This document shows, one piece after another, positions 1 to 7,991 of a DNA stretch of 64,000 nucleotides. The translations under genes and the position numbers were made by a program. Numbering within the stretch: the first letter of the stretch is position 1; each line of letters starts with the position of its first letter. The notes beneath the pieces were generated by a model that did no database searches, was not told the DNA's origin, and was given only the letters and a program-made list of their open reading frames with translations. The stretch comes from Streptosporangium sp. NBC_01756. GTDB taxonomy: Bacteria; Actinomycetota; Actinomycetes; Streptosporangiales; Streptosporangiaceae. The stretch covers positions 3,348,001 to 3,412,000 of the forward strand of contig NZ_CP109130.1 of the NCBI RefSeq assembly GCF_035917975.1, read 5' to 3'.

Positions 1-242
1 AGGACGTCCTCAAGCTCGATCGCCCGGTCGAAGTGGTCCTCGATGGAACGCTTGTTCTTTCCGGTGACCATCAGGACGTCGAGCAGACCGGCGGAGACGG
101 CCTCCTCGACGACATACTGGATCGCGGGCTTGTCGACGATCGGCAGCATCTCCTTGGGAGTGGCCTTGGTCGCCGGAAGGAATCGGGTGCCCAACCCCGC
201 GGCGGGAACGACAGCTTTGGTCACAGGATGGAAGTCGGCCAT
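1..242 (-). CDS. galU: UTP-glucose-1-phosphate uridylyltransferase, N-terminal part
   Basis: This is the first 80 or so residues of GalU; the rest lies beyond the left edge. GalU makes UDP-glucose from UTP and glucose-1-phosphate in the cytoplasm. Reading on the minus strand from the ATG at 242, the protein shows the nucleotidyltransferase signature [19 protein letters not shown], which binds the nucleotide phosphates, followed by [11 protein letters not shown]. It is divergent from the folate gene that starts 25 bp away, so the two share a short promoter region. The family call is secure because the whole N-terminal motif is present. Confidence 0.95.
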   Translation of the reverse strand, partial: MADFHPVTKAVVPAAGLGTRFLPATKATPKEMLPIVDKPAIQYVVEEAVSAGLLDVLMVTGKNKRSIEDHFDRAIELEDV

Positions 243-267
243 AACTGAAACAATAGTGGAGGGACCT

Positions 268-849
268 GTGGACAAGCTGAAGCTGCGTGCCGAGATTGAG
301 GCCGTGCGCGCCTCGCTCCCGGAAAACGAGCGGCACTCGGCTTCCGTGCGGACGAGGGAGTCGCTGCTGGACCGGCCCTGGGTCCAGATGGCCGGGCTCG
401 TCGCGTGCTACTGGTCGACCGGCACCGAGCCTGAGACCCACGGACTCGTCTTCGCGCTCTGGAAACACGGCGCCACCGTGATCCTCCCGGTGCTCCGCGA
501 CGACAACGATCTCGACTGGGCGGTCTACGACGGACCCGACACCCTCGCACCGGGCCGCTTCGGGATCATGGAGCCGGTGGACACCCGGCGCGGCGTCGAC
601 GCGATCAGGACCGCGGCCCTGGTCATCGTGCCCGCGCTGGCGGTCGACCGGTCCACCGGCGTACGGCTCGGCCGCGGCGGCGGCTCCTACGACCGGGCGC
701 TGGCACGGGTCGGCCCGAACGTGCCGACGGTCGCCCTGCTGCACGAGGGCGAATTGCTGGAAGGCGTTCCCGCCGAACCCCATGACCTGCCGGTCCGCTA
801 CGCGGCCCTGCCGAGCGGGATCGTCCGCGTCGTCGCCGGACGTTCTTGA
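268..849 (+). CDS. 5-formyltetrahydrofolate cyclo-ligase
   Basis: The enzyme converts 5-formyl-THF to 5,10-methenyl-THF using ATP. The 193-aa product is of normal length for the family. The hallmark near residues 127-140 ([15 protein letters not shown]) is the glycine-rich phosphate-binding loop of this family. The N-terminal segment has the usual R/K-rich helix leading to a short strand ([11 protein letters not shown]). I chose the GTG at 268 because AGTGGAGGGA lies just upstream; an open frame continues further upstream but overlaps galU and encodes nothing recognisable. It is divergent from galU, an arrangement common in actinomycetes. Confidence 0.9.
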   Translation: MDKLKLRAEIEAVRASLPENERHSASVRTRESLLDRPWVQMAGLVACYWSTGTEPETHGLVFALWKHGATVILPVLRDDNDLDWAVYDGPDTLAPGRFGIMEPVDTRRGVDAIRTAALVIVPALAVDRSTGVRLGRGGGSYDRALARVGPNVPTVALLHEGELLEGVPAEPHDLPVRYAALPSGIVRVVAGRS

Positions 850-899
850 CGACTGGCCGAATGCGACACAATGGTCCCCGGAGTTAGAGAGGGGGCCAG

Positions 900-2405
900 A
901 TGGGATGGGATGTCTGGCTGCTTCTGGGGGCCGCGATCGTCATCGCGGCCATCCTGGCGGTGCGGGTCGCCCATCGGAGCGGGCTGCCGAGCCTCCTCAT
1001 CTTCCTGGGCTTCGGCCTGGTCATCGGCGAATCCGGCTTCGGGATCCAGTTCGAGAACCCTGAGCTCGCCCAGCAGATAGGGCTGATCGCGCTGGCGATC
1101 ATCCTCGCCGAGGGCGGCCTGACCACCAACTGGAACCACGTCAGACGCTCGGTCCCGACCGCGCTGGTGCTGGCCACCGTCGGCGTCGGGGTGAGCATCG
1201 CAGCCGTCGCGGTGCCGGTGCACTTCCTGCTTGACATGGACTGGCGGACCTCCCTGCTGCTCGGCGCGATCCTCGCCTCCACCGACGCCGCGGCCGTCTT
1301 CTCCGTCCTGCGCCGCCTCCCCCTGCCTCCGCGCCTGGCGGGCATCCTGGAGGCCGAGTCCGGTCTCAACGACGCCCCCACCGTCATCGCCGTGATGCTG
1401 CTGAGCGCCGCCGCCTCGCCCACCCTGGGGCACGCGCTGCTGCTGGTCCTCTTCGAGCTGGTGGTGGGCGCGGTCGTCGGCCTGGCCGTCGGGCCGCTGG
1501 GCGTCTACGCGCTGCGCCGCATCGCGCTGCCGGTCTCCGGCCTCTACCCGATCGCGGTGCTCGCCCTGGCGTTCACCGCCTACGCCGGAGCCGTGCTCCT
1601 GCACGGCAGCGGCTTCCTCGCGGTCTACCTGACCGCCCTGGTGATGGGCAACTCCCGGATGCCGCACCGGAGCGCCACCCGGGGATTCGCCGAGGGCGTG
1701 GCCTGGCTGGCCCAGATCGGCCTGTTCGTCATGCTCGGCATCCTGGCCAGCCCGTCGGAGATGCCGTCGGCGATCGTCCCGGGCCTGGTGGCCGGACTGA
1801 TCCTGGTCCTGGTGGCCCGGCCGCTGTCGATCGTCGTCTCGGCGTTCCTGGTACGGCTGGCGAGGGTCGACCGCCTCCGCTGGCAGGAGCAGGCGTTCCT
1901 GTCCTGGGCGGGGCTGCGCGGGGCGGTGCCCATCGTGCTCGCCACCATCCCCTGGGCCGCGACCTCGGTCGCCGACCACACCGCCAAGCTCGTGTTCAAC
2001 GAGGTCTTCGTCATCGTCGGCGTCTACACCCTGCTGCAGGGGCCGACGCTGCCCTTCGTGGCGACGCTGCTGGGGCTCTCCACTCCCGACGAGGCCCGCG
2101 ACCTGGAGGTGGAGTCGGCGCCGCTGGAGGAGCTCAACGCCGACCTGCTGCAGATCAGGGTGCCGCCGACCTCCAAGCTGCAGGGCGTGGAGATCTTCGA
2201 GCTGAGACTGCCCTCCGACGCCCAGGTAACGCTGATCGTCAGGGACGGCCGGACCTTCGTGCCCACCGACTCCACCAGGATCAGAATCGACGACCAACTC
2301 CTGGTCGTGACCACCGCGGCCTGCAGGGATCCGGTCGAAAGACGGATACGGGCGATCAGCCGCAGGGGCAAACTCGCCGGCTGGTTCGGCGAGCAGGGCA
2401 CCTGA
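900..2405 (+). CDS. CPA1-type potassium/proton antiporter with RCK_C domain
   Basis: An integral membrane exchanger of 501 aa. Residues 1-395 hold about 12-13 hydrophobic segments, with the acidic pair typical of the exchanger core in the stretch ILASTDAAAVFSVLR. Residues about 400-480 are soluble and match a TrkA_C/RCK_C regulatory domain (a LRLPSDAQV strand, then VPTDSTRIRIDDQLLVV). This architecture is that of the NhaP2/CvrA-like K+/H+ antiporters rather than plain Na+/H+ exchangers. The ATG at 900 follows a GAGAGGGGG ribosome site. The gene stands alone between the cyclo-ligase and the FmdB-like gene. Ion specificity is inferred from the domain combination only. Confidence 0.88.
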   Translation: MGWDVWLLLGAAIVIAAILAVRVAHRSGLPSLLIFLGFGLVIGESGFGIQFENPELAQQIGLIALAIILAEGGLTTNWNHVRRSVPTALVLATVGVGVSIAAVAVPVHFLLDMDWRTSLLLGAILASTDAAAVFSVLRRLPLPPRLAGILEAESGLNDAPTVIAVMLLSAAASPTLGHALLLVLFELVVGAVVGLAVGPLGVYALRRIALPVSGLYPIAVLALAFTAYAGAVLLHGSGFLAVYLTALVMGNSRMPHRSATRGFAEGVAWLAQIGLFVMLGILASPSEMPSAIVPGLVAGLILVLVARPLSIVVSAFLVRLARVDRLRWQEQAFLSWAGLRGAVPIVLATIPWAATSVADHTAKLVFNEVFVIVGVYTLLQGPTLPFVATLLGLSTPDEARDLEVESAPLEELNADLLQIRVPPTSKLQGVEIFELRLPSDAQVTLIVRDGRTFVPTDSTRIRIDDQLLVVTTAACRDPVERRIRAISRRGKLAGWFGEQGT

Positions 2406-2514
2406 GCCGGATGGAATGCGACGGCTCCGACTCGCGTTTATGCCTGTCGGCTGCGTACCATTAGCAGTCGCGTCACTAGAGTGCCAATCGGCGCGGATCA
2501 ACGAGGAGGAGCGC

Positions 2515-2886
2515 GTGCCCACCTACCAGTACGCCTGTAGTGAATGCGGCAACGAGTTCGACATCGTCCAGAAGTTCTCTGACGATGCGCTCACCGAGTG
2601 TCCGAAGTGCGCCGGCAACCTTCGCAAGGTGTTCTCCGCGGTCGGCATCGTCTTCAAGGGCTCGGGCTTCTACCGCACCGACAGCCGTTCCTCCTCCACC
2701 AGCACGGTGAGCTCCGGCAGCACCAGCGCGACCTCGACCGCGTCCTCGTCGGGCTCCGACTCGTCCTCCGGGTCGTCGTCCTCCGGGTCGTCGTCCTCCG
2801 GGTCGTCGTCCTCCGGCTCGTCGACGGAGTCCGCGGCCTCGAAGCCGTCGAAGAGCACGAGCAGCCCGGCGGCCGCGGCCTCCTGA
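2515..2886 (+). CDS. FmdB-family zinc ribbon protein with Ser/Gly-rich tail
   Basis: The first 55 residues are the FmdB regulatory-protein zinc ribbon: MPTYQYACSECG followed by CPKC at about residue 31 provides the four zinc ligands. The family is widespread, small, and its molecular job is unclear. The remaining 65 or so residues are low-complexity Ser/Gly/Thr, built partly on a tandem DNA repeat (about 2750-2820), giving a long disordered tail. The GTG at 2515 is preceded by ACGAGGAGGAGC, an excellent ribosome site, and starts precisely at the conserved MPTYQY; the longer open frame upstream is not needed. Confidence 0.88.
   Translation: MPTYQYACSECGNEFDIVQKFSDDALTECPKCAGNLRKVFSAVGIVFKGSGFYRTDSRSSSTSTVSSGSTSATSTASSSGSDSSSGSSSSGSSSSGSSSSGSSTESAASKPSKSTSSPAAAAS
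2750..2822. repeat. Tandem repeat encoding SSGSS units in the FmdB tail
   Basis: A 15-bp unit (TCGTCCTCCGGGTCG) is repeated head-to-tail about four times with few changes, in frame within the FmdB-like gene, so it adds Ser-Ser-Gly-Ser-Ser blocks. Unit number may vary between strains by slippage. Confidence 0.85.
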
Positions 2887-3029
2887 GGCCATCTGGCCTG
2901 GGGCGGTTCCCGCCACGGGCCCGCGGACCCGGTGCGGTTGTCCACAGGGCGGGGCCGCGTTGGACCGCGTTGTCCACAGGACGGCCCCGACCTCTCCACA
3001 CGGCCGACCGTGGCGCTAATCTCTGCGCC

Positions 3030-3839
3030 ATGGTCACTCGCGCAGACATCGGGGTCATCGGCGGCTCGGGCTTCTACTCCCTGCTCGACGACGCCACGGA
3101 GGTCGAGGTCACCACTCCGTACGGCCTGCCCAGCGACGTCGTCACCGTCGGCAGGATCGGATCGCGTTCGGTGGCGTTCCTCCCCCGGCACGGCCGCGAC
3201 CACCGCTTCTCACCCCACCGCATCCCCTACCGCGCCAACCTGTGGGCCCTGCGCTCCCTCGGCGTCCGCCAGGTGCTGGCCCCCAGCGCCGTCGGCTCGC
3301 TCCGCCCCGAGATCGGCCCCGGCACCCTGGTCGTCCCCGACCAGTTCGTCGACCGCACCTCCGGCCGGGTGCAGACCTACTACGACAACGGCGGTGTCGT
3401 GCACGTCGCCTTCGCCGACCCCTACTGCCCCACCGGCCGCGCGGCGGCCGCCTCCACCGCCCGGTCCTCCCAGTGGGAGCTGGTCGACGGCGGCACCCTG
3501 GTGGTCATCGAAGGCCCCCGCTTCTCCACCCGCGCCGAGTCCCGCTGGTTCACCGCCAACGGCTGGTCGATCGTCGGCATGACCGGTTTCCCCGAGGCCG
3601 TCCTCGCCCGCGAGCTGGCCCTCTGCTACACCTCGCTCTCGCTGGTCACCGACCACGACGCCGGAGTCGAGGCCGGCGAGGGGGTCACCCACGAGGAGGT
3701 CCTCGCCTTCTTCGGCACCAACATCGTCCGTATGCGCTCCCTCGTCACCGACGTCGTCACCGCCCTGCCCGAGGAGCGCACCTGCGCCTGCGGCAACGCC
3801 CTGGACGGCCTCAAGCTCCCCTTCGACCTCCCCGAATAG
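3030..3839 (+). CDS. S-methyl-5'-thioadenosine phosphorylase family protein
   Basis: A purine nucleoside phosphorylase-fold enzyme (269 aa) of the MTAP/MTIP branch, which phosphorolyses methylthioadenosine or methylthioinosine in methionine salvage. Visible motifs are the N-terminal phosphate loop IGGSGFYSL, the PRHGRDH and HRIPYRANLWAL motifs, SAVGSLRPEIGPGTLVVPDQ, EGPRFSTRAES and the purine-binding TDHDAGVE near the end. The ATG at 3030 gives the usual family start (a few residues, then IGVIGGSG). Whether the substrate is MTA or MTI cannot be told from sequence inspection. A duplicated relic of its 3' end lies just downstream. Confidence 0.88.
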   Translation: MVTRADIGVIGGSGFYSLLDDATEVEVTTPYGLPSDVVTVGRIGSRSVAFLPRHGRDHRFSPHRIPYRANLWALRSLGVRQVLAPSAVGSLRPEIGPGTLVVPDQFVDRTSGRVQTYYDNGGVVHVAFADPYCPTGRAAAASTARSSQWELVDGGTLVVIEGPRFSTRAESRWFTANGWSIVGMTGFPEAVLARELALCYTSLSLVTDHDAGVEAGEGVTHEEVLAFFGTNIVRMRSLVTDVVTALPEERTCACGNALDGLKLPFDLPE

Positions 3840-3967
3840 CACCTTCCCCGCGCCTACGACACACCACCCTGAACGGCCCCAGCCGTCCTCCCACGTAGCA
3901 CCTCGCGCCCGCGACACCACCTTGAACGGTCTCAAGCTCCTTTTCGTCTTCCCCGAGCAGCACTTCC
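3803..3967. repeat. Degenerate duplication of the phosphorylase gene 3' end
   Basis: The last 44 bp of the phosphorylase reading frame and stop region (3803-3846) recur with substitutions at 3923-3967: GGCCTCAAGCTCC versus GGTCTCAAGCTCC, and CTCCCCGAATAGCACC versus TTCCCCGAGCAGCACT. A shorter related segment (CCACCCTGAACGG / CCACCTTGAACGG) lies between. The copy looks like a decaying tandem duplication; it has lost the stop codon but has no start. Confidence 0.7.
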
Positions 3968-4039
3968 ACCGCTCCGCCGTACGGCGAAGCACCTCGTCAC
4001 GGGCTCCGCGCCGCCCGGCTCTCCCCGATGGAGTCAGTC

Positions 4040-4645
4040 ATGCGCGCCTTCCGCCGTTTTCTCGGCCGCCGCCATCGCGTCATCGCCGCCGTCGCCGCCG
4101 CCCTGGCGACGGTGTGCGCCCTCATCGGCCTGCGGCCGGACACCGCGTCGGTCACCGTTCTCGCCGCGGCCCGCGACCTCCCCAGCGGCGCGCTGGACGC
4201 CGCCGACATGAAGGCGGTCGCCCTGCGACCCGACACGGTGCCCGACGGGGCCGTACGGCCTGGCACACCGGTCACCGGAAGGGTGCTGACCGGCCCCATG
4301 CGCCGGGGGGAGCCGCTGACGGACACCCGGCTGCTCGGCCCCAGCCTGCTCGCCGCCCATGGTCCGGGAACAGTCGCCACCCCGGTCCGCGTCGCCGATC
4401 CGGAGACCGCACGGCTGCTCTCCCCCGGCGATGTCGTGGACGTTCTCGCCGCCTCCTCAACCTGGGAGGACGCCGCTCCCGCCCGGACCGTGGCCGAAGA
4501 CGTCATCGTCCTCACCACCCCGGACGGGGAGCAGGACAGGGGCGCGCTCATCGTGCTGGCCACCACCTCCGACCAGGCCGTCAAACTCGCCTCGGCTCAG
4601 GCGGGCGGACACCTGTCAATCACGATCAACCCCCGCGGGGGCTGA
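4040..4645 (+). CDS. SAF-domain protein, CpaB/RcpC-like
   Basis: A 201-aa protein with an N-terminal basic patch and one membrane segment (about residues 14-36), followed by a SAF domain: VTVLAAARDLPSGALDAADM and a typical PVTGRVLTGPMRRGEPLTDTRL loop. This is the CpaB/RcpC layout, a periplasm-facing subunit of Flp/Tad pilus assembly. No other tad genes are visible nearby, so in this lineage it may be an orphan SAF protein. I chose the ATG at 4040 because GGAG lies six bases upstream; an in-frame ATG at 4028 is also possible. Confidence 0.75.
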   Translation: MRAFRRFLGRRHRVIAAVAAALATVCALIGLRPDTASVTVLAAARDLPSGALDAADMKAVALRPDTVPDGAVRPGTPVTGRVLTGPMRRGEPLTDTRLLGPSLLAAHGPGTVATPVRVADPETARLLSPGDVVDVLAASSTWEDAAPARTVAEDVIVLTTPDGEQDRGALIVLATTSDQAVKLASAQAGGHLSITINPRGG

Positions 4646-4653
4646 CGGGCAGC

Positions 4654-4850
4654 GGCACCGGGTCCTCCGGCCGCCGGGCCGCCTCGGTGGTTGGAGAACA
4701 GGGGCTCCGGGCCGCCGGGCCACCCCGGTGGTTGACCAGCTGGTCGTCAGTGGCGATTTCCGGGCTCTCCGGGCACCGGGCCGCCTCGGTGGTGGACCAC
4801 CTGGTCGCCGGTGGCGATGTCCGGGCTCCCGGCCGCCGGGCCGACCCGTG
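4654..4850. repeat. About 60-bp degenerate tandem repeat
   Basis: CCGGGCC(G/A)CC(T/C)CGGTGGT recurs at about 4671, 4715, 4776 and, truncated, at 4836; the last two intervals are 61 and 60 bp and carry the matching inner segments TGGTCGTCAGTGGCGAT and TGGTCGCCGGTGGCGAT. It fills the space between two convergent genes (SAF protein and carboxypeptidase). No coding role is evident. Confidence 0.7.
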
Positions 4851-4860
4851 AGACGGGGGT

Positions 4861-5970
4861 CTACAGCAGAGAGCCCAGCTTCGGGTCATACTCCCAGTGC
4901 CAAGGCTCGAACGGGCTGACGTAGGCCCACTGGGGATGGAACCAGCCGAACTTCTTGGAGTTGGTCTCCAGCCAGTTGAACTGGGGTGACCGGAACCGCT
5001 CCACACCACCGCAAAGATCGACGGCGAGCCCCAGGCCGTGGTTGCTCCGACCCGGGATGGCGGCGAAACCGGGACGGCGGTAGTAGACCGACTGCTGCTC
5101 GGCCAGGTTCCGGTAGCTGTCGGTTACGCACATGGCGGTGCCGAACTGTCTCTTGTAGGCCTCGTTGAGGCTGATGAACGCGAGAGCCGCGTCTCCCCGC
5201 AGCTCTTTGCCCCGCTGCTGGAGCGGGCACAGGTAGGCCTTCGGGATCAGTCCGTTGGCGAACTCGTTCGCCGACATCGCCTTGGTCGGGGCGCAGCCCG
5301 CCGCGGGCTGCCCGCCCTTGTCGACCTTCACCCCCAGCTTCACCAGAGCCTGCGACAGCGATTTCACCACCTTCTCCGACCGCACCCTGAGCGTCTGGAT
5401 CTCGGCGCCCATCTGCGCCTCCGACAGGAGGGTGCCCGCCCGCAGCTCCTGTGCCTCGGCGGCCAGCCGCTCACGTTCGGCATGCAACTTGCCGCTGTCC
5501 TCGAGGAACCGCTCCCGCTCGGCCACGAGCTGGGAGACGTCGGACATGGCCCGCAGGGTCGACACGTCGGCATTCCCGGACAAGAGGCCGGCCAGGTCAC
5601 TACCCGTGGACTGCTGGTAGAGCCGCCCGGCGATGTCCGACAGCGGCTGCCGTACCAGGGCGAAGGCTCTGTCGGCGACCTGCAGCTCGCGCAGCTTGGC
5701 GGTGAGCTGCTTCTGCGAAGCCTGGATCTTGGCCCGCCGCTGCTCCAGCGCCTTGGTCGCGCCCTCAAGGTCCTTGGACGCCTTCTCCGCCTCACGGCGC
5801 AGTTCGGTGAGGTTCACGGGGTCACGACGGAGCTCCGCGAGTCTCGCGGACTCGGGGGCGGCGACGGACCTGACCTCCATCGGCGCCCGCTCTGCGGCAG
5901 CGGCCCCCGGCAAGAGGGTAGTCATGGTCGCGACAACGGCGATCAGACCCGCTGATCGACGAGGTGGCAC
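4861..5970 (-). CDS. Secreted D-alanyl-D-alanine carboxypeptidase, VanY/M15B family
   Basis: A 369-aa exported protein. A signal peptide occupies residues 1-27 (PPRRSAGLIAVV then AAAAE). Residues about 35-200 are heptad-rich and likely coiled coil. The C-terminal third is an M15 peptidase domain: the SYRNLAEQ motif, SNHGLGLAVDL (zinc-binding H and D) and WHWEYD (catalytic E and last zinc H). The enzyme trims D-Ala from peptidoglycan stems outside the membrane. The start is a GTG at 5970, directly followed by the basic signal-peptide n-region. The coiled-coil-plus-M15 layout is common in actinomycetes. Confidence 0.88.
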   Translation of the reverse strand: MPPRRSAGLIAVVATMTTLLPGAAAAERAPMEVRSVAAPESARLAELRRDPVNLTELRREAEKASKDLEGATKALEQRRAKIQASQKQLTAKLRELQVADRAFALVRQPLSDIAGRLYQQSTGSDLAGLLSGNADVSTLRAMSDVSQLVAERERFLEDSGKLHAERERLAAEAQELRAGTLLSEAQMGAEIQTLRVRSEKVVKSLSQALVKLGVKVDKGGQPAAGCAPTKAMSANEFANGLIPKAYLCPLQQRGKELRGDAALAFISLNEAYKRQFGTAMCVTDSYRNLAEQQSVYYRRPGFAAIPGRSNHGLGLAVDLCGGVERFRSPQFNWLETNSKKFGWFHPQWAYVSPFEPWHWEYDPKLGSLL

Positions 5971-6097
5971 GTTCGACCCCTCCGTTTGCGAACTCGTGAC
6001 CTGGGTCAGGCACGCACGCTACTACAGCTCGCTGAGTCTCCGAGCCAGACTCCCCCCAGCCGATATGCGTCGAACACCCCATTTGGCGATCCGATCC

Positions 6098-6715
6098 TCA
6101 GCTTTCCCTCCGCCCCCGATCCCGGCAGACCTTCCACAGCCAGGTCTCCCGCCATTCCTTCGGACAGGTGAACGCCAGCACTCGCAGATGCTTCGGTGAC
6201 ATCTGACTCACCCGGGGGATCTCAGACAGCTTGGGCGCCCGCGCCCGCATTCCGAGCAGCCTGGACGTCCGCGCCCGCACCCCCGAGGTATGCGTCCCCG
6301 TCCTGGGCGGTCCGGGCGTCCTCGCTCGCGCGCCGTGCGTCCGCATCCCAGGCAGCCGGGGCATGGCCTTCCGCACGATGCCGGGGATGTCAAGGGGGAC
6401 GGCGTCCGCCGTGGAGCGGCGCACGTCCATCCCGCCTCGCGACGCGACGATCTCGTACGTCCGGCCGGAGGAGGGGGGAGGCACCCATCTCGGCTCGAAA
6501 GCCGTATCCAAGGCCGGTTTCAGTATCGCCGGCCGTACGACGTTCCCGGCGGGCCTCTCCATGGCAGCGGCCTCCCGCATGCCCTCGTCGTATCCACCGA
6601 GCTCAGCCGCCAGAAGGCCACCTGCCAGAAGCGCAGGCGCCAGCATCGCCCCACACAGCACCAGAGGCCGCAGCGCGCGACGCCCCCGAATCCGCTTCCG
6701 TCGCCGTTCGTTCAC
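6098..6715 (-). CDS. Hypothetical membrane-anchored protein
   Basis: A 205-aa product I do not recognise. It starts with a very basic stretch (NERRRKRIRGRR), followed by one hydrophobic segment at about residues 17-38, so it is probably anchored in or exported across the membrane. The middle is Arg/Pro/Gly-rich; the C-terminus has a compact Trp-rich end (CPKEWRETWLWKVCRD). Start is a GTG at 6715. Codon third-position GC fits coding on this strand, but no family motif supports it, and a shadow frame exists on the other strand. Confidence 0.5.
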   Translation of the reverse strand: MNERRRKRIRGRRALRPLVLCGAMLAPALLAGGLLAAELGGYDEGMREAAAMERPAGNVVRPAILKPALDTAFEPRWVPPPSSGRTYEIVASRGGMDVRRSTADAVPLDIPGIVRKAMPRLPGMRTHGARARTPGPPRTGTHTSGVRARTSRLLGMRARAPKLSEIPRVSQMSPKHLRVLAFTCPKEWRETWLWKVCRDRGRRES

Positions 6716-6870
6716 GGGTGGTGACGATAGCCATCCTTGACCTGGGATCCTCGCCTACTTGTCTCCCCTTTACCGCTGCTCAGTGAAGTGCTGACCTATC
6801 GTTCGGCAACCACCCACCCTCCGCCCGCGCATCCACTCGTCATTTTCGCTACTCTTAGATCTGGCCCCTT

Positions 6871-6943
6871 GCCTCCGTAGCTCAGGGGATAGAGCACCGC
6901 TCTCCTAAAGCGGGTGTCGCATGTTCGAATCATGCCGGGGGCA
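6871..6943 (+). tRNA. tRNA-Arg (anticodon CCT)
   Basis: A full cloverleaf can be drawn. The acceptor stem is GCCTCCG (6871-6877) with CGGGGGC (6936-6942). The D stem GCTC/GAGC encloses AGGGGATA. The anticodon stem CCGCT/AGCGG has the 7-base loop CTCCTAA, giving anticodon CCT. The variable loop has 5 bases, and the T stem GCATG/CATGC encloses TTCGAAT. The discriminator is A6943; CCA is not encoded. It reads the rare AGG codon. Its 3' half is the integration target of the mobile elements that follow. Confidence 0.96.
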
Positions 6944-6945
6944 CT
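6897..6945. repeat. Integration site (attL) inside tRNA-Arg 3' half
   Basis: These 49 bases recur at 48572-48620 with a single mismatch (CCGGGGGC versus CCGAGGGC) and, shortened and more diverged, at 52970-53008. Identity begins inside the anticodon stem and ends just past the tRNA. This is the classic layout of tyrosine-recombinase integration into a tRNA gene, where the element's attP copy restores the tRNA. Confidence 0.85.
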
Positions 6946-6949
6946 TTTC

Positions 6950-7193
6950 TGACCAGTGAAAATGCCTTTGACCTGGGCATAGTCGTTTGGCCGCCGCTCA
7001 CCCCTACGCAGCCGTGTGCCACCGTAGGCAGCCGTATGTCAGCGGCTGTGGGATATATGTGGGATGGATCTTGGAGCGATTCCGCAGGTCACAGCGCATC
7101 TGAGCGAGCCGAGACAAAACGATCCCCCGGGCCCGATGACAGCCGGGATGCGAGCCAGCAGCACAGGGCTGACCCCGCCTAAGATCGATCACT
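6950..7193. repeat. att-proximal conserved block, copy 1
   Basis: This non-coding block between the tRNA and the HAD gene is closely similar to 53030-53257. Shared blocks include GCAGCCGTGTGCCACCGT, TGTCAGCGGCTGTGGGATAT and GTGGGATGGATCTTGGAG. It contains short repeats (GCAGCCGTGTG / GCAGCCGTATG, and GTGGGATA / GTGGGATG) and the palindrome CAGCGGCTG. These could be arm-type recombinase sites, but that is inference. Confidence 0.6.
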
Positions 7194-7874
7194 GTGCAAC
7201 GGCTCGCGCTCTTCGACCTGGACAACACCCTTATAGATCTCGATGGCGCGTTTCAGGTCTGGGCACAGGAGTTCGCCGAGAAGCGCAACCTGGGGCGCGA
7301 GGCCGTTGATTGGTTGATCGCTCTGGACCGTGAAGGCTTCCCACACCGCGAAGTGTTCTTCACCAAGGTGCGAGAGCGCTTCGCTCTGCCCGATTCGGTC
7401 GAGGATCTGTGGAGCAGATACCGCAGGCGTATGCCGTATCTCGTTCACTGCCGCCCGGAGGTGCTGACCGGGCTGTCTGAGCTACGCGCAGAGGGATGGC
7501 GGGTAGGGATCGTCACTAACGGAACGGCGGATAACCAGCTCGGTAAGATCCAGCGAACTGGCCTGGCCGACGTGGTCGACGGTTACGCGCTTTCGGGCGT
7601 CGAGGGTATTCGGAAGCCGGACGTCGGGCTGTTCGAGATCGCCGCGCAGCGGTGTAGGACGAGCCTGGCTGAGGGCGGGTGGATGGTCGGTGACAACCTC
7701 GTTGCCGACATCTCCGGGGGCAGTGCAGCCGGCCTGCGTACTTTCTGGATCGACCGGGGCAGGTGGCCCGGCGAACAGCACCAGGCGGACCACGTCATCA
7801 CCGATGTCATCGAGGCTATAGAGATCTTGCGAGAGGAGCGATTAGCCGGGGGACGTGGAGGTCTTGATAACTAG
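7194..7874 (+). CDS. HAD-superfamily hydrolase, copy 1
   Basis: A 226-aa phosphatase of HAD subfamily IA. All four motifs are present: DLDNT (nucleophile D8, acid D10), TNG at 108-110, the lysine in IRKPDVG (K141), and GDN with a second Asp (166-172). It would dephosphorylate a small cytoplasmic metabolite; the substrate is unknown. Start is GTG at 7194, matching the start of a related copy at 53258. It is the first gene inside the element next to the intact tRNA. Across the two copies most residues agree, including the whole block IVTNGTADNQLGKIQRTGLA. Confidence 0.85.
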   Translation: MQRLALFDLDNTLIDLDGAFQVWAQEFAEKRNLGREAVDWLIALDREGFPHREVFFTKVRERFALPDSVEDLWSRYRRRMPYLVHCRPEVLTGLSELRAEGWRVGIVTNGTADNQLGKIQRTGLADVVDGYALSGVEGIRKPDVGLFEIAAQRCRTSLAEGGWMVGDNLVADISGGSAAGLRTFWIDRGRWPGEQHQADHVITDVIEAIEILREERLAGGRGGLDN

Positions 7875-7991
7875 TCCCGAAGATCCTCCGGGATGGCGCC
7901 AGGAAGGAGAGCCCTTCCGTTACTTTCCCCCCAGGCAGGAGACCTGGGAACGGCTGAGGTCAGAACTACAGCTCGGACAGCAGTTCAGCGG
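7855..7991 (+). pseudogene. 5' fragment of an unidentified gene cut by an IS
   Basis: A frame beginning with GTG at 7855 overlaps the end of the HAD gene and encodes EVLITSPEDPPGWRQEG and a further 25 residues before an insertion sequence begins at about 7992. The overlap with the HAD stop suggests translational coupling of a former second operon gene. Nothing on the far side of the IS obviously continues this frame. The family is not recognised. Confidence 0.45.

Noticed and set aside
798-2522. A long open frame on the minus strand opposite the antiporter
   Set aside because: It is the GC-rich antisense shadow of the antiporter gene; its product is Asp/Gly/Gln/Arg-rich with no motif.
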